From CAZESS01 sp964414415 (GTDB lineage: Archaea; Thermoplasmatota; E2; UBA202; DSCA01), in the NCBI GenBank assembly GCA_964414415.1, contig CAYPWJ010000012.1, forward strand, positions 1 to 41,005: a stretch of 41,005 bases of DNA, read 5' to 3'. The notes below the pieces were generated by a model, which was given only the letters and a program-made list of their open reading frames with translations, was not told the DNA's origin and ran no database searches. Made by a program: the position numbers and the translations under genes. Every line of letters begins with the position of its first letter. Within the stretch, counting starts at the first letter, position 1. Positions 26,931-35,425 of the stretch are shown one piece after another.

Positions 26931-29636
26931 ATGAAAGGAAATGTAGGAGCACGGTACACATCCCTCCTCCTTGCCCTCTTTCTCGTGGCAGGGCTGGCAG
27001 GAGGACTGCAGTGGAGCAACCACCCGATGACAGCCTCGGCGAACGGCGACACGACGCTGACTACGATAGCCATCGAGCCGTCCAGCCAGCAGGCAGCCCT
27101 CGGCAGCCACGTCACCGTCAACATCAGCGTTGACTCGACCGCCGAGCCGCTGGCGTCACTCCAGCTGGATCTCACCTTTGATACATCGGTCCTCAACGTC
27201 ACCGATGTCACAGACGGCGGTATGTTCGACAACTGGGGGCCCAGCAGCCCGACTATCAACAACACGGCCGGCGTCGTGAAAGGCATCGCGGCGTACAACG
27301 ACTTCGGCTCCGGCAATACATCCACACAGGGCACCCTGGCCACCGTCACCTTCGAAGTCATCGACGAGGGAAGCGCCACGATCGGCATGACCGACGTGAT
27401 GGCCTACAATGCAACGTATGACGAGATAGACCAGGCCGCTATAGACGCCGTTGGCGGCACCGTCGCCACGGCGACCATGCTGAACCTGGAGCCCGCCAGT
27501 CAGACAACCTCGGCGGGAGAGACCGTCACCCTGAACGTCTCGATGATACCCGCTGAGCCAGTGCAGAGCCTGTCGTTCAACGTCACCTTCGACCAGGCGA
27601 TTCTCCATGCCGACACCGTTGTGAACAGTTCGCTGTTATCTCTCTTTGGCAACTACACGATAAACAACACCACGGGCTATATCTCGAATGTTACGCTGGT
27701 GCGGCTCAGCAGCGAGCCAATCGCCGAGCCGACCGTCGTTGCAACAATCAACTTTACAGCCGCTGACTCAGGCGTGGCGGCCGTCGGCCTCCACGACCCT
27801 GTTGTAAAGGACAGCGGCGGCACCTCGCTCGACGTCAACACCACCGGTGCGACCGTCACCGTCGACGGGACGCCGCCCGAGATAACCGACAACACGCCAG
27901 ACACGGCTACCACCGGCGACGACTTCACCTTCAACGCCACGGTGGAAGACAACATGGCCGGGTTTGCGGAAACCGGCGAGGTCTGGATCGAATACTGGTA
28001 CGGCGACGGCGACCACGTCAACGAGAGCATGACGTTAGGCACCGGCAGCGACTACACGAAGACCATCACCGTCGAGAACACCACGGAAAACCTCAGCTAC
28101 GTCATCGCCGCCAGGGATACCTCCGGCAACTGGAACCAGACTGACACCAAAAACGTCACCATTATAGATGACGACAGCCCCGGCGTCACCGGAACCATCG
28201 GCGACGTCACCATCGGCACCGGCAACGCCACCACCCTGTGGGCAACCGCGAAAGACAACATCAACGTCACCTCGGCAACCATCAAAATAGACGAAACAAC
28301 TGACGATATGACCTGGAATGCCGGGCAGAGCCGCTGGGAATACGACTACACGGCGCCGACCGACGAGACAGGTGACTACACCTACACCGTCACCGTCTCC
28401 GACGCCGCCGGAAATCAGGGGAGCAGCCCGCCGTACACGATAACCGTCCAGGACGACGAACCCCCGTCGATAGAAACCGTCACCGGAGACACCACCGGCA
28501 CCACCGGCGATACAACGACAATCACCGCCACCTTTTCAGACAACATCGGCGTTACAACGGCAACGTTCCACTACCGTACAAGTGCAGGCAGCTGGAATAC
28601 AAAGTCCATCCTGAACGGAAGCGCGGATATCGATGTCCCCAGCGATTCAACAGACACCTGGGATTACTACGTGACCGTCAACGACGCAGCCGATAACGGG
28701 CCGGTGAGAGCACCGTCAACGGAGTACTACACCATCACCGTCACCGACGACGATGCGCCCTCCGTGAACATCAACAGCGGCCCCAGCGGCACCATCGACA
28801 CGGCATCCGGCACCTTTACGTGGTCCGGCTCTGACAACATCGGTGGTCTCCGCTACCGCTACAAGCTGACCGGCGGCTGGACGTCGTGGTCAACGGCCAC
28901 CAGCTACACCTTTAACAACCTGGCTGATGGAAGCTACACGTTCTCCGTGCAGGCGAAGGACGGTGCAGATCTCACCTCGGGCACCAGGACACGCTCGTTC
29001 ACCGTCGACACCAACACGCCGCCGACAGCGTCGTTCACCGTTTCACCGTCAAGCCCCACCGACCTGGACACCATAACGTTCACCTCCACGTCCACCGACG
29101 AAGACGGCGACATCGCCAACTACAGCTGGGCGCTCGGTGACGGCACGACAGCCTACGGCGAGACAGCCTCGCACAGCTATCAGGACAACGGAAGCTACAT
29201 GGTGACCCTGACCGTCACGGACGACAAGGGAGACACCGACACTGAGACGAAGCAGGTCCTCGTTGCAAATGAACCGCCGACCGCCACCATCCAGAGCGAC
29301 CCGGCTACCACGGCACAGATAGACCAGGACGTACAGTTCAACTCGACGCTCTCCAGCGACCAGGACGGCGAGATCGTCAACTACTCGTGGACGTTCGGCG
29401 ACGGCAACACCAGCACCCAGGCCAACCCGACGCATGCATACGAGAAAGCCGGCACCTATACGGTGAACCTGACAGTCACCGACAACGACGGCGACACAGA
29501 CACCACCACGATAACACTGACAGTCGAAAAAGAACAGCCTGACTACCTGCTGCCCGTCATCGCGATCATCGTCCTGATCGTCATCGCGATAGTCGTGGTG
29601 CTCGTGTGGCGACGCAGGAGCATGGGCGGCGAATAA
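26931..29636 (+). CDS. Membrane-anchored scaffoldin-like protein: two cohesins, Ig/PKD domains, C-terminal anchor
   Basis: A 901-residue exported protein; AGGAGA lies 7-12 nt upstream of the ATG. After a signal peptide (1-38) come two cohesin-like domains (about 43-180 and 182-311). Each opens with a TxxLEPxSQxxxxGxxVTVNISV-type strand, then LASLQLDLTFDTSVLNVT or QSLSFNVTFDQAILHADT, and ends with an (A)TVTFEV or ATINFTA strand, the usual order in cohesins. Four Ig-like domains (about 313-705), two PKD domains (about 706-868; WALGDGTTAYG and WTFGDGNTSTQ), a membrane helix (about 872-892) and a WRRRSMGGE tail follow. It would therefore sit in the membrane with the cohesins facing out. It lies 28 nt after a dockerin gene, suggesting that it anchors both upstream dockerin proteins. 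Confidence 0.85.
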   Translation: MKGNVGARYTSLLLALFLVAGLAGGLQWSNHPMTASANGDTTLTTIAIEPSSQQAALGSHVTVNISVDSTAEPLASLQLDLTFDTSVLNVTDVTDGGMFDNWGPSSPTINNTAGVVKGIAAYNDFGSGNTSTQGTLATVTFEVIDEGSATIGMTDVMAYNATYDEIDQAAIDAVGGTVATATMLNLEPASQTTSAGETVTLNVSMIPAEPVQSLSFNVTFDQAILHADTVVNSSLLSLFGNYTINNTTGYISNVTLVRLSSEPIAEPTVVATINFTAADSGVAAVGLHDPVVKDSGGTSLDVNTTGATVTVDGTPPEITDNTPDTATTGDDFTFNATVEDNMAGFAETGEVWIEYWYGDGDHVNESMTLGTGSDYTKTITVENTTENLSYVIAARDTSGNWNQTDTKNVTIIDDDSPGVTGTIGDVTIGTGNATTLWATAKDNINVTSATIKIDETTDDMTWNAGQSRWEYDYTAPTDETGDYTYTVTVSDAAGNQGSSPPYTITVQDDEPPSIETVTGDTTGTTGDTTTITATFSDNIGVTTATFHYRTSAGSWNTKSILNGSADIDVPSDSTDTWDYYVTVNDAADNGPVRAPSTEYYTITVTDDDAPSVNINSGPSGTIDTASGTFTWSGSDNIGGLRYRYKLTGGWTSWSTATSYTFNNLADGSYTFSVQAKDGADLTSGTRTRSFTVDTNTPPTASFTVSPSSPTDLDTITFTSTSTDEDGDIANYSWALGDGTTAYGETASHSYQDNGSYMVTLTVTDDKGDTDTETKQVLVANEPPTATIQSDPATTAQIDQDVQFNSTLSSDQDGEIVNYSWTFGDGNTSTQANPTHAYEKAGTYTVNLTVTDNDGDTDTTTITLTVEKEQPDYLLPVIAIIVLIVIAIVVVLVWRRRSMGGE

Positions 29637-29640
29637 ACAC

Positions 29641-29680
29641 TCCTTTTCCCTCTTTTTTCCATTTTTTCCTTCTTTTTTTC
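29641..29680 (+). terminator. Long T-tract terminator after the membrane-anchored cohesin gene
   Basis: Four T runs of 4-7 residues separated by C or A follow within 45 nt of the TAA stop. This is a strong archaeal-type terminator that ends the giant-dockerin/cohesin transcript before the second cohesin gene. Confidence 0.7.
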
Positions 29681-29689
29681 CATTCAGTG

Positions 29690-29700
29690 AAATTTAAATA
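29690..29700 (+). promoter_or_regulatory. TATA box of the second cohesin gene
   Basis: AAATTTAAATA is centred about 50 nt upstream of the ATG at 29745, predicting a leader of about 24 nt. With the terminator just before it, this indicates a separate transcript. Confidence 0.5.
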
Positions 29701-29744
29701 GGTGAATTTAATTCAATTGATAAAGAATAACCGGGGTCATCAAT

Positions 29745-32068
29745 ATGAAAAAAATGCCGAGATTTGTCATCAGTTTGCTCGTTGTCAGTTGTCTCACGCT
29801 CGGAGGAATAACTGGCGCCATCATACCGGTGAACGCCACGCCGGATACCACCATCGCTCTCTCTCCACCCAGCCAGTCTGCCGGCGTCGGCGATACCGTT
29901 ACCGTCGACATCGTCGTCAACCCGGACCAGCCGATAAGAGCCGCCCAATGTTTCCTTGCCTTCAATGCCTCTCTCCTGCAGGCAACGCAAGTCACTGAGG
30001 GCGACCTCTTCGACGGATACGACAGCTTTATCATCAAAGGCAACATCAACAATACAGCGGGCGAAATATGCGGCATTGCAAACACGATTCTTGGCGAGGG
30101 AAATGTCACGAGTGAAGGCACACTTGCCACTGTCACCTTTGAAGCGACCGCGGCGGGCAGCGCTGCCGTCGCGTTCAACCTGTCCGAAAACAACACCGTG
30201 GTCTTTAACGAGGACGGCCAACCTATCACGGCGATCGAGACATCGAACGCCACCGTCGAGGTGACCACGACGGAAAACCATGCACCGAACAAGCCAGATA
30301 ATCCCTCACCCGTCGATGGAGACACGGGCGTCTCGACGAGCCCGACGCTCCAGGTCGACGTGTCTGACCCGGACGGCGACTCGATGGATGTCACGTTCTA
30401 TAACGCCACCGACGACAGCGAGATCGCCGCCGCTACAGATGTCTCCAACGGCACCGCAAGCGTGACCTGGCCCGGGCTGTCGCTGTCTCATACGTATGAA
30501 TGGTATGCCGTGGCGAACGACAGCCAGCTGTCCAACATGTCTGCCACCTGGAACTTCACCACGAGCGAAGAGCCGAATCAGGCGCCTGATAAGCCGTCGA
30601 ATCCTTCACCTCCTGATGGAGACACGGGCGTCTCGACGAGCCCGACGCTCCAGGTCGACGTGTCTGACCNNNNNNNNNNNNNNNNNNNNNNNNNNNNNNN
30701 NNNNNNNNNNNNNNNNNNNNNNNNNNNNNNNNNNNNNNNNNNNNNNNNNNNNNNNNNNNNNNNNNNNNNGCGAACGACAGCCAGCTGTCCAACATGTCTG
30801 CCACCTGGAACTTCACCACGAGCGGCGAGGACACCACCCCGCCGGACATAGACAACGTGACGGCCAGCCCGTCACCGACAGCCGAGGCAGGCGAAACCGT
30901 CGTCATCACCGCCAACGTCACAGACAGCGCCGGCCTCGACGACGTCCGCCTGGCTATCACCTACCCCGACGAGAGCACCCGGAACTTCTCCATCCTGCAG
31001 AACAAAAGCGGCATCGCCGGCACCACCTACTTCTGCCAGCAGCCATACACCACGCTTGGTGACTATGCCTTCACCATCTACGCCGTCGACACCGCAGGCA
31101 ACGCCGCCACCTCGCAGGAGAAGACATTCACCGTGGAAGACACCACACCCCCGGCGTTCTCCAACGTCACGGCGACACCGGCAGCCGCTCACTACAACCA
31201 GCCGGTCAACCTGTCAGCCGACGTCACCGACGCCGTAACCGTCCAGAACGTCTCCCTCAAAATCGTCCATCCGGACGACCACACCACCAACACCTCAATC
31301 ACCGACCAGCACCGCAACGACACCTACTACAGCGAGACCTCCTACACCGCGCTCGGCACCTACCACTACAGCTTCTACGCCGTCGACAGCGAAGGCAACG
31401 GCAACACCTCCACCACCAGGACCTTCACCGTCACGGATGTCACACCACCCGCGGTCACGCTCACCCAGCCGAACGGCGGCGAAAACATCTCAGCCGACGT
31501 CGACATCACCTGGAACGCCACCGACACGGTTGCAAACGACTCAGCGCTGACGGTGACGCTGAAATACAGCGCCGACGGCGGCGTGTCCTGGCAGACCATC
31601 GTCGTGGATACCAGCAACGACGGCAGCTACGAGTGGGATACAGACGACATCGCCGACGGCACCGATTTCCTGGTCAAAATCTCTGTGTTCGACCCGTCAA
31701 ACAACCAGGGTACCGACGTCTCGGATGCCGCGTTCACGGTCGACAACACGGCGCCGACGCTGACCCTGGAAAAACCGACGACCAATCATCTCTACCTCTT
31801 CGGCCGGGAGGTCCTTCCCATCCTGCGCGCCAAGGCGGTCATCGTCGGCCAGATAACAGTCAGCGTCACCGCGCAGGACGCCACGTCCGGACTGGACCGC
31901 GTGTCGTTCCTCGTCGACGGCGTCGAAAAAGCCTCGGATGAAACGGCGCCCTATGAATGGGTGTGGGACGACACGGCGTTGTTCTCCCACACGCTCAAAA
32001 TCGTCGCCCATGACAACGCCGGCAACCGGGCTGAGCGCTCTGTCTCAGTCACCGTCTACAACATCTAG
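29745..32068 (+). CDS. Secreted protein with one cohesin, tandem Fn3-like repeats and Ig-like domains (interrupted by a gap)
   Basis: An exported protein of at least 770 residues, split by 100 N. It has a signal peptide (1-31), a cohesin-like domain (about 33-173: TIALSPPSQSAGVGDTVTVD, then AAQCFLAFNASLLQATQV, then GTLATVTFEATA), at least two Fn3-like repeats (the first at about 180-276), then three Ig-like domains and a final YLFGREVLPI-type Ig domain seen at the end of other archaeal surface proteins. Left of the gap the reading frame is 29745 mod 3; right of it, frame 30770 is used. The shift comes from the gap size, because the missing repeat segment is 143 nt plus multiples of 300, which restores one frame. 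No membrane helix is seen at the C-terminus, so its attachment is unknown. It meets rpl11 tail to tail, with both stops in one CTAG. Confidence 0.8.
30291..30824 (+). repeat. Tandem 300-nt Fn3-like repeats, collapsed at the assembly gap
   Basis: A 300-nt unit begins near 30291 and again near 30591. A 55-nt stretch (30315-30369) recurs unchanged at 30615-30669, exactly up to the gap. Another 55-nt stretch (30513-30567) recurs unchanged at 30770-30824, exactly from the end of the gap. The unit encodes one Fn3-like domain of 100 residues with motifs SDPDGDSMDVTFYNATDDSE and HTYEWYAVANDSQLSNMSAT. Near-identical tandem copies explain why assembly stopped here. Confidence 0.9.
30670..30769. other. 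Assembly gap of 100 N
   Basis: Exactly 100 N, the conventional placeholder for a gap of unknown length, inside a tandem repeat. The flanks predict a true length of 143 nt plus n times 300 nt, not 100. Confidence 0.98.
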
Positions 32069-32541
32069 TCAAAAAGAGAGTCGTATACGCCGTCGTCTAT
32101 CTCTTTGCCGACCTCTTTTGGGTCTTTCCCGTCCACTTCGACGCCCATCGAGCCGCAGGTGCCGATTACTTCCTTGGTTTTTTCCTTCATCGTTTTCCCC
32201 AGCAGCCCGGTCTTCTTCATCTTCGCGATGTCGACGGCGTCCTGCACGCTGATGGAGCCCGCCTTCTCCTGACGGGGGTTGGATGAACCCGCGTCGATAC
32301 CCGCCCGCTTGAGGATGAGCGACGACGCCGGCGGCGTCCCGACCTCTATCTCGTATTCCTTTGTCGCCGGCTCGATATATATCTTGACGGGCACCGTCGT
32401 ATCCTGAAAGTCCTTCGTCTGCTCGTTTATCTCGTTGACGACGTCCATGATGTTGACGCCGTGGGGGCCCAGCGCGGGCCCGATCGGCGGGCCGGCGGAC
32501 GCCTGTCCTCCTTCTACCAGTACTTCTACAACTTCTGTCAT
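32065..32541 (-). CDS. rpl11: Large-subunit ribosomal protein L11
   Basis: A 158-residue ribosomal protein uL11, part of the GTPase-associated centre on 23S rRNA. It contains the typical GGQASAGPPIGPALGPHGVN segment near the N-terminus and the C-terminal RNA-binding part with DIAKMKKTGLLGK and GTCGSMGVEVDGKDP. I place the start at the ATG at 32541, which has GAGGAATAAGT upstream and matches the family's MxEVVEVLVxGG opening; a longer frame is open upstream but overlaps spt5. It lies 10 nt after spt5 in the same direction. The L1, L10 and L12 genes that follow L11 in many archaea are not present. Its stop codon shares CTAG with the cohesin gene stop. Confidence 0.97.
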   Translation of the reverse strand: MTEVVEVLVEGGQASAGPPIGPALGPHGVNIMDVVNEINEQTKDFQDTTVPVKIYIEPATKEYEIEVGTPPASSLILKRAGIDAGSSNPRQEKAGSISVQDAVDIAKMKKTGLLGKTMKEKTKEVIGTCGSMGVEVDGKDPKEVGKEIDDGVYDSLFD

Positions 32542-32551
32542 ACTTATTCCT

Positions 32552-33028
32552 CTATTCCTCTTGTTTTTTAAGCACTCGTACCTGTTCACCCCGCACCGTT
32601 ATCGGGATGGGCACCATTGCTTCCAGCAGCTCGACGGTGATCTCCTCTTTCGCGTCGTCGATGCGCGTCACCTTGGCTTTTTCTCCCTTGAACGGCCCGG
32701 ATACGAGCTCGATGATGTTTCCCTCTTCCACGTTGGCCACTGCCGAGGGCGGGAAGAGGAAATGCTCTATCTCTTCGAATGCAACGTCTTTGTCGAGCAC
32801 ATCGCGCGCATAACGCATGTGCCGTATAAGTTTTTTGATGACGTCGACGTCGTAGCCTTCAACGAATATGTAGCCCCGCAGCTCCCGCGGCGCCAGCACC
32901 GACAGCACGTCCACTTCCTCCTTCTTCACCATCTTATGGAGCATGTTGGCCACGTTTTCCTCCTGCCCCACCTGGGTCTTGACGACAAAAATCTGGGATG
33001 ACGCTGATGACTCCGGTGATTCCATCAT
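32552..33028 (-). CDS. spt5: Transcription elongation factor Spt5 (NusG homologue)
   Basis: A 158-residue cytoplasmic factor. The NGN domain (about 12-95; QIFVVKTQVGQEENVANML and PRELRGYIFVEGYDVDV) binds RNA polymerase over the cleft with Spt4. The KOW domain (about 102-150; GNIIELVSGPFKGEKAKVTR) contacts RNA or the ribosome. The length is normal for archaeal Spt5. The ATG at 33028, one nt after the secE stop, is preferred over the longer frame that runs back into secE; the ATG at 33025 is equally possible. It sits between secE and rpl11, as in many Euryarchaeota. Confidence 0.95.
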   Translation of the reverse strand: MMESPESSASSQIFVVKTQVGQEENVANMLHKMVKKEEVDVLSVLAPRELRGYIFVEGYDVDVIKKLIRHMRYARDVLDKDVAFEEIEHFLFPPSAVANVEEGNIIELVSGPFKGEKAKVTRIDDAKEEITVELLEAMVPIPITVRGEQVRVLKKQEE

Positions 33029-33029
33029 C

Positions 33030-33302
33030 TTACAGTCCTGCCAGGTCTGCAATCCACGGCGCCACCTGGGTGGCAAGCAGATAGATGACGAAGCCGATGG
33101 CGCCGATGATGACGATGCCGATGGCCGCCATCTGGGCGCTCTTCACGTATTCATCCTCCTCGGGGTTTCGGGCCATCTTGAGGACGCGGCCGTACTTGCC
33201 TTTGCCCATCCGCTCCGTTCGCTTTTCTATCTTGTGCTGCAGCTCCCAGGCGCGTTTCATCGCCGAACTCATTTCTTTGCCTGCGTTGCTCTTGTTGCTC
33301 AT
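33030..33302 (-). CDS. secE: Preprotein translocase subunit SecE (Sec61 gamma)
   Basis: A 90-residue single-span membrane protein of the Sec translocon. The cytosolic amphipathic helix (about 14-50, including GRVLKMARNPEEDEYVKSAQ) precedes a membrane helix (about 57-77, IGIVIIGAIGFVIYLLATQV), the pattern of archaeal SecE. GGGAG lies upstream of the ATG. It lies between ftsZ (14 nt upstream) and spt5 (1 nt downstream), an arrangement conserved in Euryarchaeota, which supports the call for so short a gene. Confidence 0.93.
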   Translation of the reverse strand: MSNKSNAGKEMSSAMKRAWELQHKIEKRTERMGKGKYGRVLKMARNPEEDEYVKSAQMAAIGIVIIGAIGFVIYLLATQVAPWIADLAGL

Positions 33303-33316
33303 GGATATCTCCCGGT

Positions 33317-34441
33317 TTATCTGATGATGTCGATGCCGTGTTCTTTCTTCGCTTCCATCTCCTCCTCAGATGACCGCCCCATGATCTGTTTGGACTTCAC
33401 GCCGGTCACCACCAGCATCACCTTCAGCTCCCGCTTCAGATTCTCGTCGATGGAGGTCCCCCAGATGATCGACGCGTCGGGGTTTATCCGTGAGTAGAGC
33501 TCCTCGACGACGCCCTCCGCCTCCTTGATGGTCATGTCTTCGCCGCCGATGACGTTGACCAGTGCGCCGGTTGCCTCGCTGACGTCGACGTCGAGCAGCG
33601 GAGATGACAGTGCCTCCGTCACGGCCGCCGTCGCGCGGTCCTCGCCGTCTGACTCGCCGATGCCGATCATGGCGACGCCGCCGCGCTGCATGATCGTCTT
33701 GAGGTCCGCGAAGTCCAGGTTGATGAGACCGGGCTTGGTGATCATCTCGGTGATGCCCTTGATGCTCCGCATCAGGATCTCGTCAGCCATCTTGAAGGCG
33801 GCGTTGAGCGGCATCCGCGGCGCCACGTCAAGCAGCCGGTCGTTGGGAATCACGATGACGGTGTCGCAGGTGTCCCGCAGCCGCGAGAGCCCCATCTCGG
33901 CGTTTTCCCGCCGGATGCGCCCCTCGACGCTGAACGGCATGGTGACGATGGCGATGGTCAGCGCGTCCTCCTCCATGGCGTTTTTTGCCACGACGGGTGC
34001 CGCCCCGGTGCCTGTCCCGCCGCCGAGCCCGCAGGTGACGAAGACCATGTCTGCACCCTCGATCTCTTTGCGGATTTCGCCTTCGCTTTCCATGGCTGCC
34101 TCGCGTCCCTTCTGCGGCATCGAACCGGCGCCGAATCCCTTGGTGACACGTTTCCCGATGAGCATCTTGTTCGGCACCTTGGCGTGCAGCAGGTGCTGCG
34201 CGTCGGTGTTCATCGCTATCAGCTCGGCGCCGAACACCTTTGCCTCGACGCATCGGGCGATGGTGTTGGTCCCTGCGCCGCCGCAGCCAAGGACTTTGAT
34301 GTTGGTGGTGAGACCCGCCAGCACCTCTTCCAGTTCCTTGTTGCTCTCTTCCAGTTCCTCCCTTTCATCCTCGTCCATCGTAACCTCGGGGGCTTCACCA
34401 CTATTGGCACGTGACATTGCTTCTTCGACAATCTTCTTCAT
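33317..34441 (-). CDS. ftsZ: Cell division GTPase FtsZ
   Basis: A 374-residue tubulin-family GTPase that forms the division ring. The GTP-binding signature GLGGGTGTGAAPVVAK lies near 138-153, the N-terminal GCGGAGTNTI loop near 52-61, and the catalytic T7 loop GLINLDFADLKTIMQRGG near 235-255. An acidic N-terminal extension of about 45 residues precedes the GTPase domain, as in other euryarchaeal FtsZ1 proteins. The start is the ATG at 34441, with GGTGA upstream; a TTG one codon earlier is not needed. Its promoter overlaps an inverted repeat (34471-34488). It heads the ftsZ-secE-spt5-rpl11 unit. Confidence 0.96.
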   Translation of the reverse strand: MKKIVEEAMSRANSGEAPEVTMDEDEREELEESNKELEEVLAGLTTNIKVLGCGGAGTNTIARCVEAKVFGAELIAMNTDAQHLLHAKVPNKMLIGKRVTKGFGAGSMPQKGREAAMESEGEIRKEIEGADMVFVTCGLGGGTGTGAAPVVAKNAMEEDALTIAIVTMPFSVEGRIRRENAEMGLSRLRDTCDTVIVIPNDRLLDVAPRMPLNAAFKMADEILMRSIKGITEMITKPGLINLDFADLKTIMQRGGVAMIGIGESDGEDRATAAVTEALSSPLLDVDVSEATGALVNVIGGEDMTIKEAEGVVEELYSRINPDASIIWGTSIDENLKRELKVMLVVTGVKSKQIMGRSSEEEMEAKKEHGIDIIR

Positions 34442-34470
34442 CAAATCACCTATTTAAAAGGTAAAACGAC

Positions 34471-34488
34471 AACATTTATTAAAATGTT
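34471..34488 (-). promoter_or_regulatory. Inverted repeat overlapping the ftsZ TATA box, candidate operator
   Basis: AACATTT-ATTA-AAATGTT is a perfect 7-nt inverted repeat with a 4-nt spacer. The minus strand core TTTTAATAAAT also looks like a TATA box, centred about 38 nt upstream of the ftsZ ATG. A protein bound here would block or modulate initiation at ftsZ, so this is a candidate operator as well as a promoter. Confidence 0.5.
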
Positions 34489-34494
34489 TTGCTC

Positions 34495-34588
34495 TCGCAG
34501 TCGTTGATTTCTCTGAACACGGGCTCTCTGGGTCGTGCTCCCGTGGATAAATGAAAAAACATGTATAGGGGCCCCCCGATAGAAAGAT
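34495..34588. other. Divergent ftsZ / PH-protein intergenic region
   Basis: This region between the ftsZ promoter and the GTG at 34589 contains a weak hairpin (CACGGG at 34518-34523 pairing with CCCGTG at 34540-34545, 16-nt loop) and the TATA-like element of the PH gene near 34560-34568. No tRNA or known RNA motif was recognised. Confidence 0.35.
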
Positions 34589-35425
34589 GTGACACTCGAC
34601 AGGATTGACAACGAAACCGTCGAAACACGGCTCACGCCGCACGTGCTCTCATTCATGCATCTCCATCTGCTGTGGGTCATCCCTTTCCTGTGGAGCGTTT
34701 TTCTCCTCTGGCTCTACAATGCACCGGTCTGGGACACCATCAATCTCGGGCTTGACGCGCCGCTCGCCGTCGTCGTCTGGATCGCAGGCCTTGCCCTCAT
34801 CGGCATCGCCGCCTCCATCGTCCTGGTCAGATGGCGCATCTTTTTTGGCTACGCCGCTGTCATCGCCGCCGGCCTCGCCATAGCATGGCACTTCGGCCTC
34901 CTGAACAACGCGACGGTGTTTCTCCCCGTCTACACGATGCTCGCCTTCCTCGTCGGGCTTCCACTCGTCGAGCTCTACCGGCACTCCCACAGCTACGTCC
35001 TGACCGACCGTCGCATCGTCCTGCAGGGCGGCGTCATCCGGTCGCGGCAGCGCGAGATTCGCTACGAAAAAATATCCGACATCGAATCCTCCCAGGGTCT
35101 CCTCGGTAAGCTCTTCGGCTTCGGCACCATCATCCCCATCACTGCCTCCGGCTTCGGCATGGGCGACGATGAATCCTTTGCAGGCGGCGGCGTCGCCGGC
35201 ACCCCCAGCAAAAAAATCGGCTTTTTTGGCTTCGCCGGAGGAGAACGAGGCGTCAACACCCCGCGGACGAGGAGCTACTACGAGCTGCACGGCATCCATC
35301 CCTACCGGGACATCCGGGCGAGGCTCGAGGAGCTCGTCCACCGTAGCAGCGTCGCTCCCTACCAGCGGGAGCAGATATCGCTGCAGCGCGAAATCCTGGA
35401 TACACTCCGCCACGACAGAGAATGA
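34589..35425 (+). CDS. PH-domain (bPH_2/DUF304-type) membrane protein
   Basis: A 278-residue protein starting with GTG. Four hydrophobic segments (about 28-48, 55-78, 82-100, 104-125) are followed by a bacterial-type PH domain with the SYVLTDRRIVLQGGVIRSRQ and EIRYEKISDIESSQGLLGKL motifs of the DUF304 family. A Gly-rich insert (about 190-222) and a charged C-terminal helix follow. The domain would face the cytoplasm. The function of the family is unknown. A TATA-like CATGTATAGG lies about 25 nt upstream, suggesting a leaderless GTG-initiated mRNA. The stop overlaps the start of the next gene by ATGA. Confidence 0.7.
   Translation: MTLDRIDNETVETRLTPHVLSFMHLHLLWVIPFLWSVFLLWLYNAPVWDTINLGLDAPLAVVVWIAGLALIGIAASIVLVRWRIFFGYAAVIAAGLAIAWHFGLLNNATVFLPVYTMLAFLVGLPLVELYRHSHSYVLTDRRIVLQGGVIRSRQREIRYEKISDIESSQGLLGKLFGFGTIIPITASGFGMGDDESFAGGGVAGTPSKKIGFFGFAGGERGVNTPRTRSYYELHGIHPYRDIRARLEELVHRSSVAPYQREQISLQREILDTLRHDRE

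Noticed and set aside
25421..27388. 655-codon open frame on the minus strand
   Set aside because: It lies antisense to the 3' end of the giant gene and the start of the cohesin gene, lacks any recognised domain and start signal, and is expected from GC-rich codon usage.
29745..30851. Apparent frameshift dividing the second cohesin gene into two frames
   Set aside because: The change of frame occurs exactly at the 100-N gap and is explained by the arbitrary gap length (143 + 300n nt expected); not a real frameshift.
34518..34545. Hairpin between ftsZ and the PH-protein gene, considered as an RNA gene or riboswitch
   Set aside because: Only a 6-bp stem with a 16-nt loop; no tRNA features or known riboswitch pattern.
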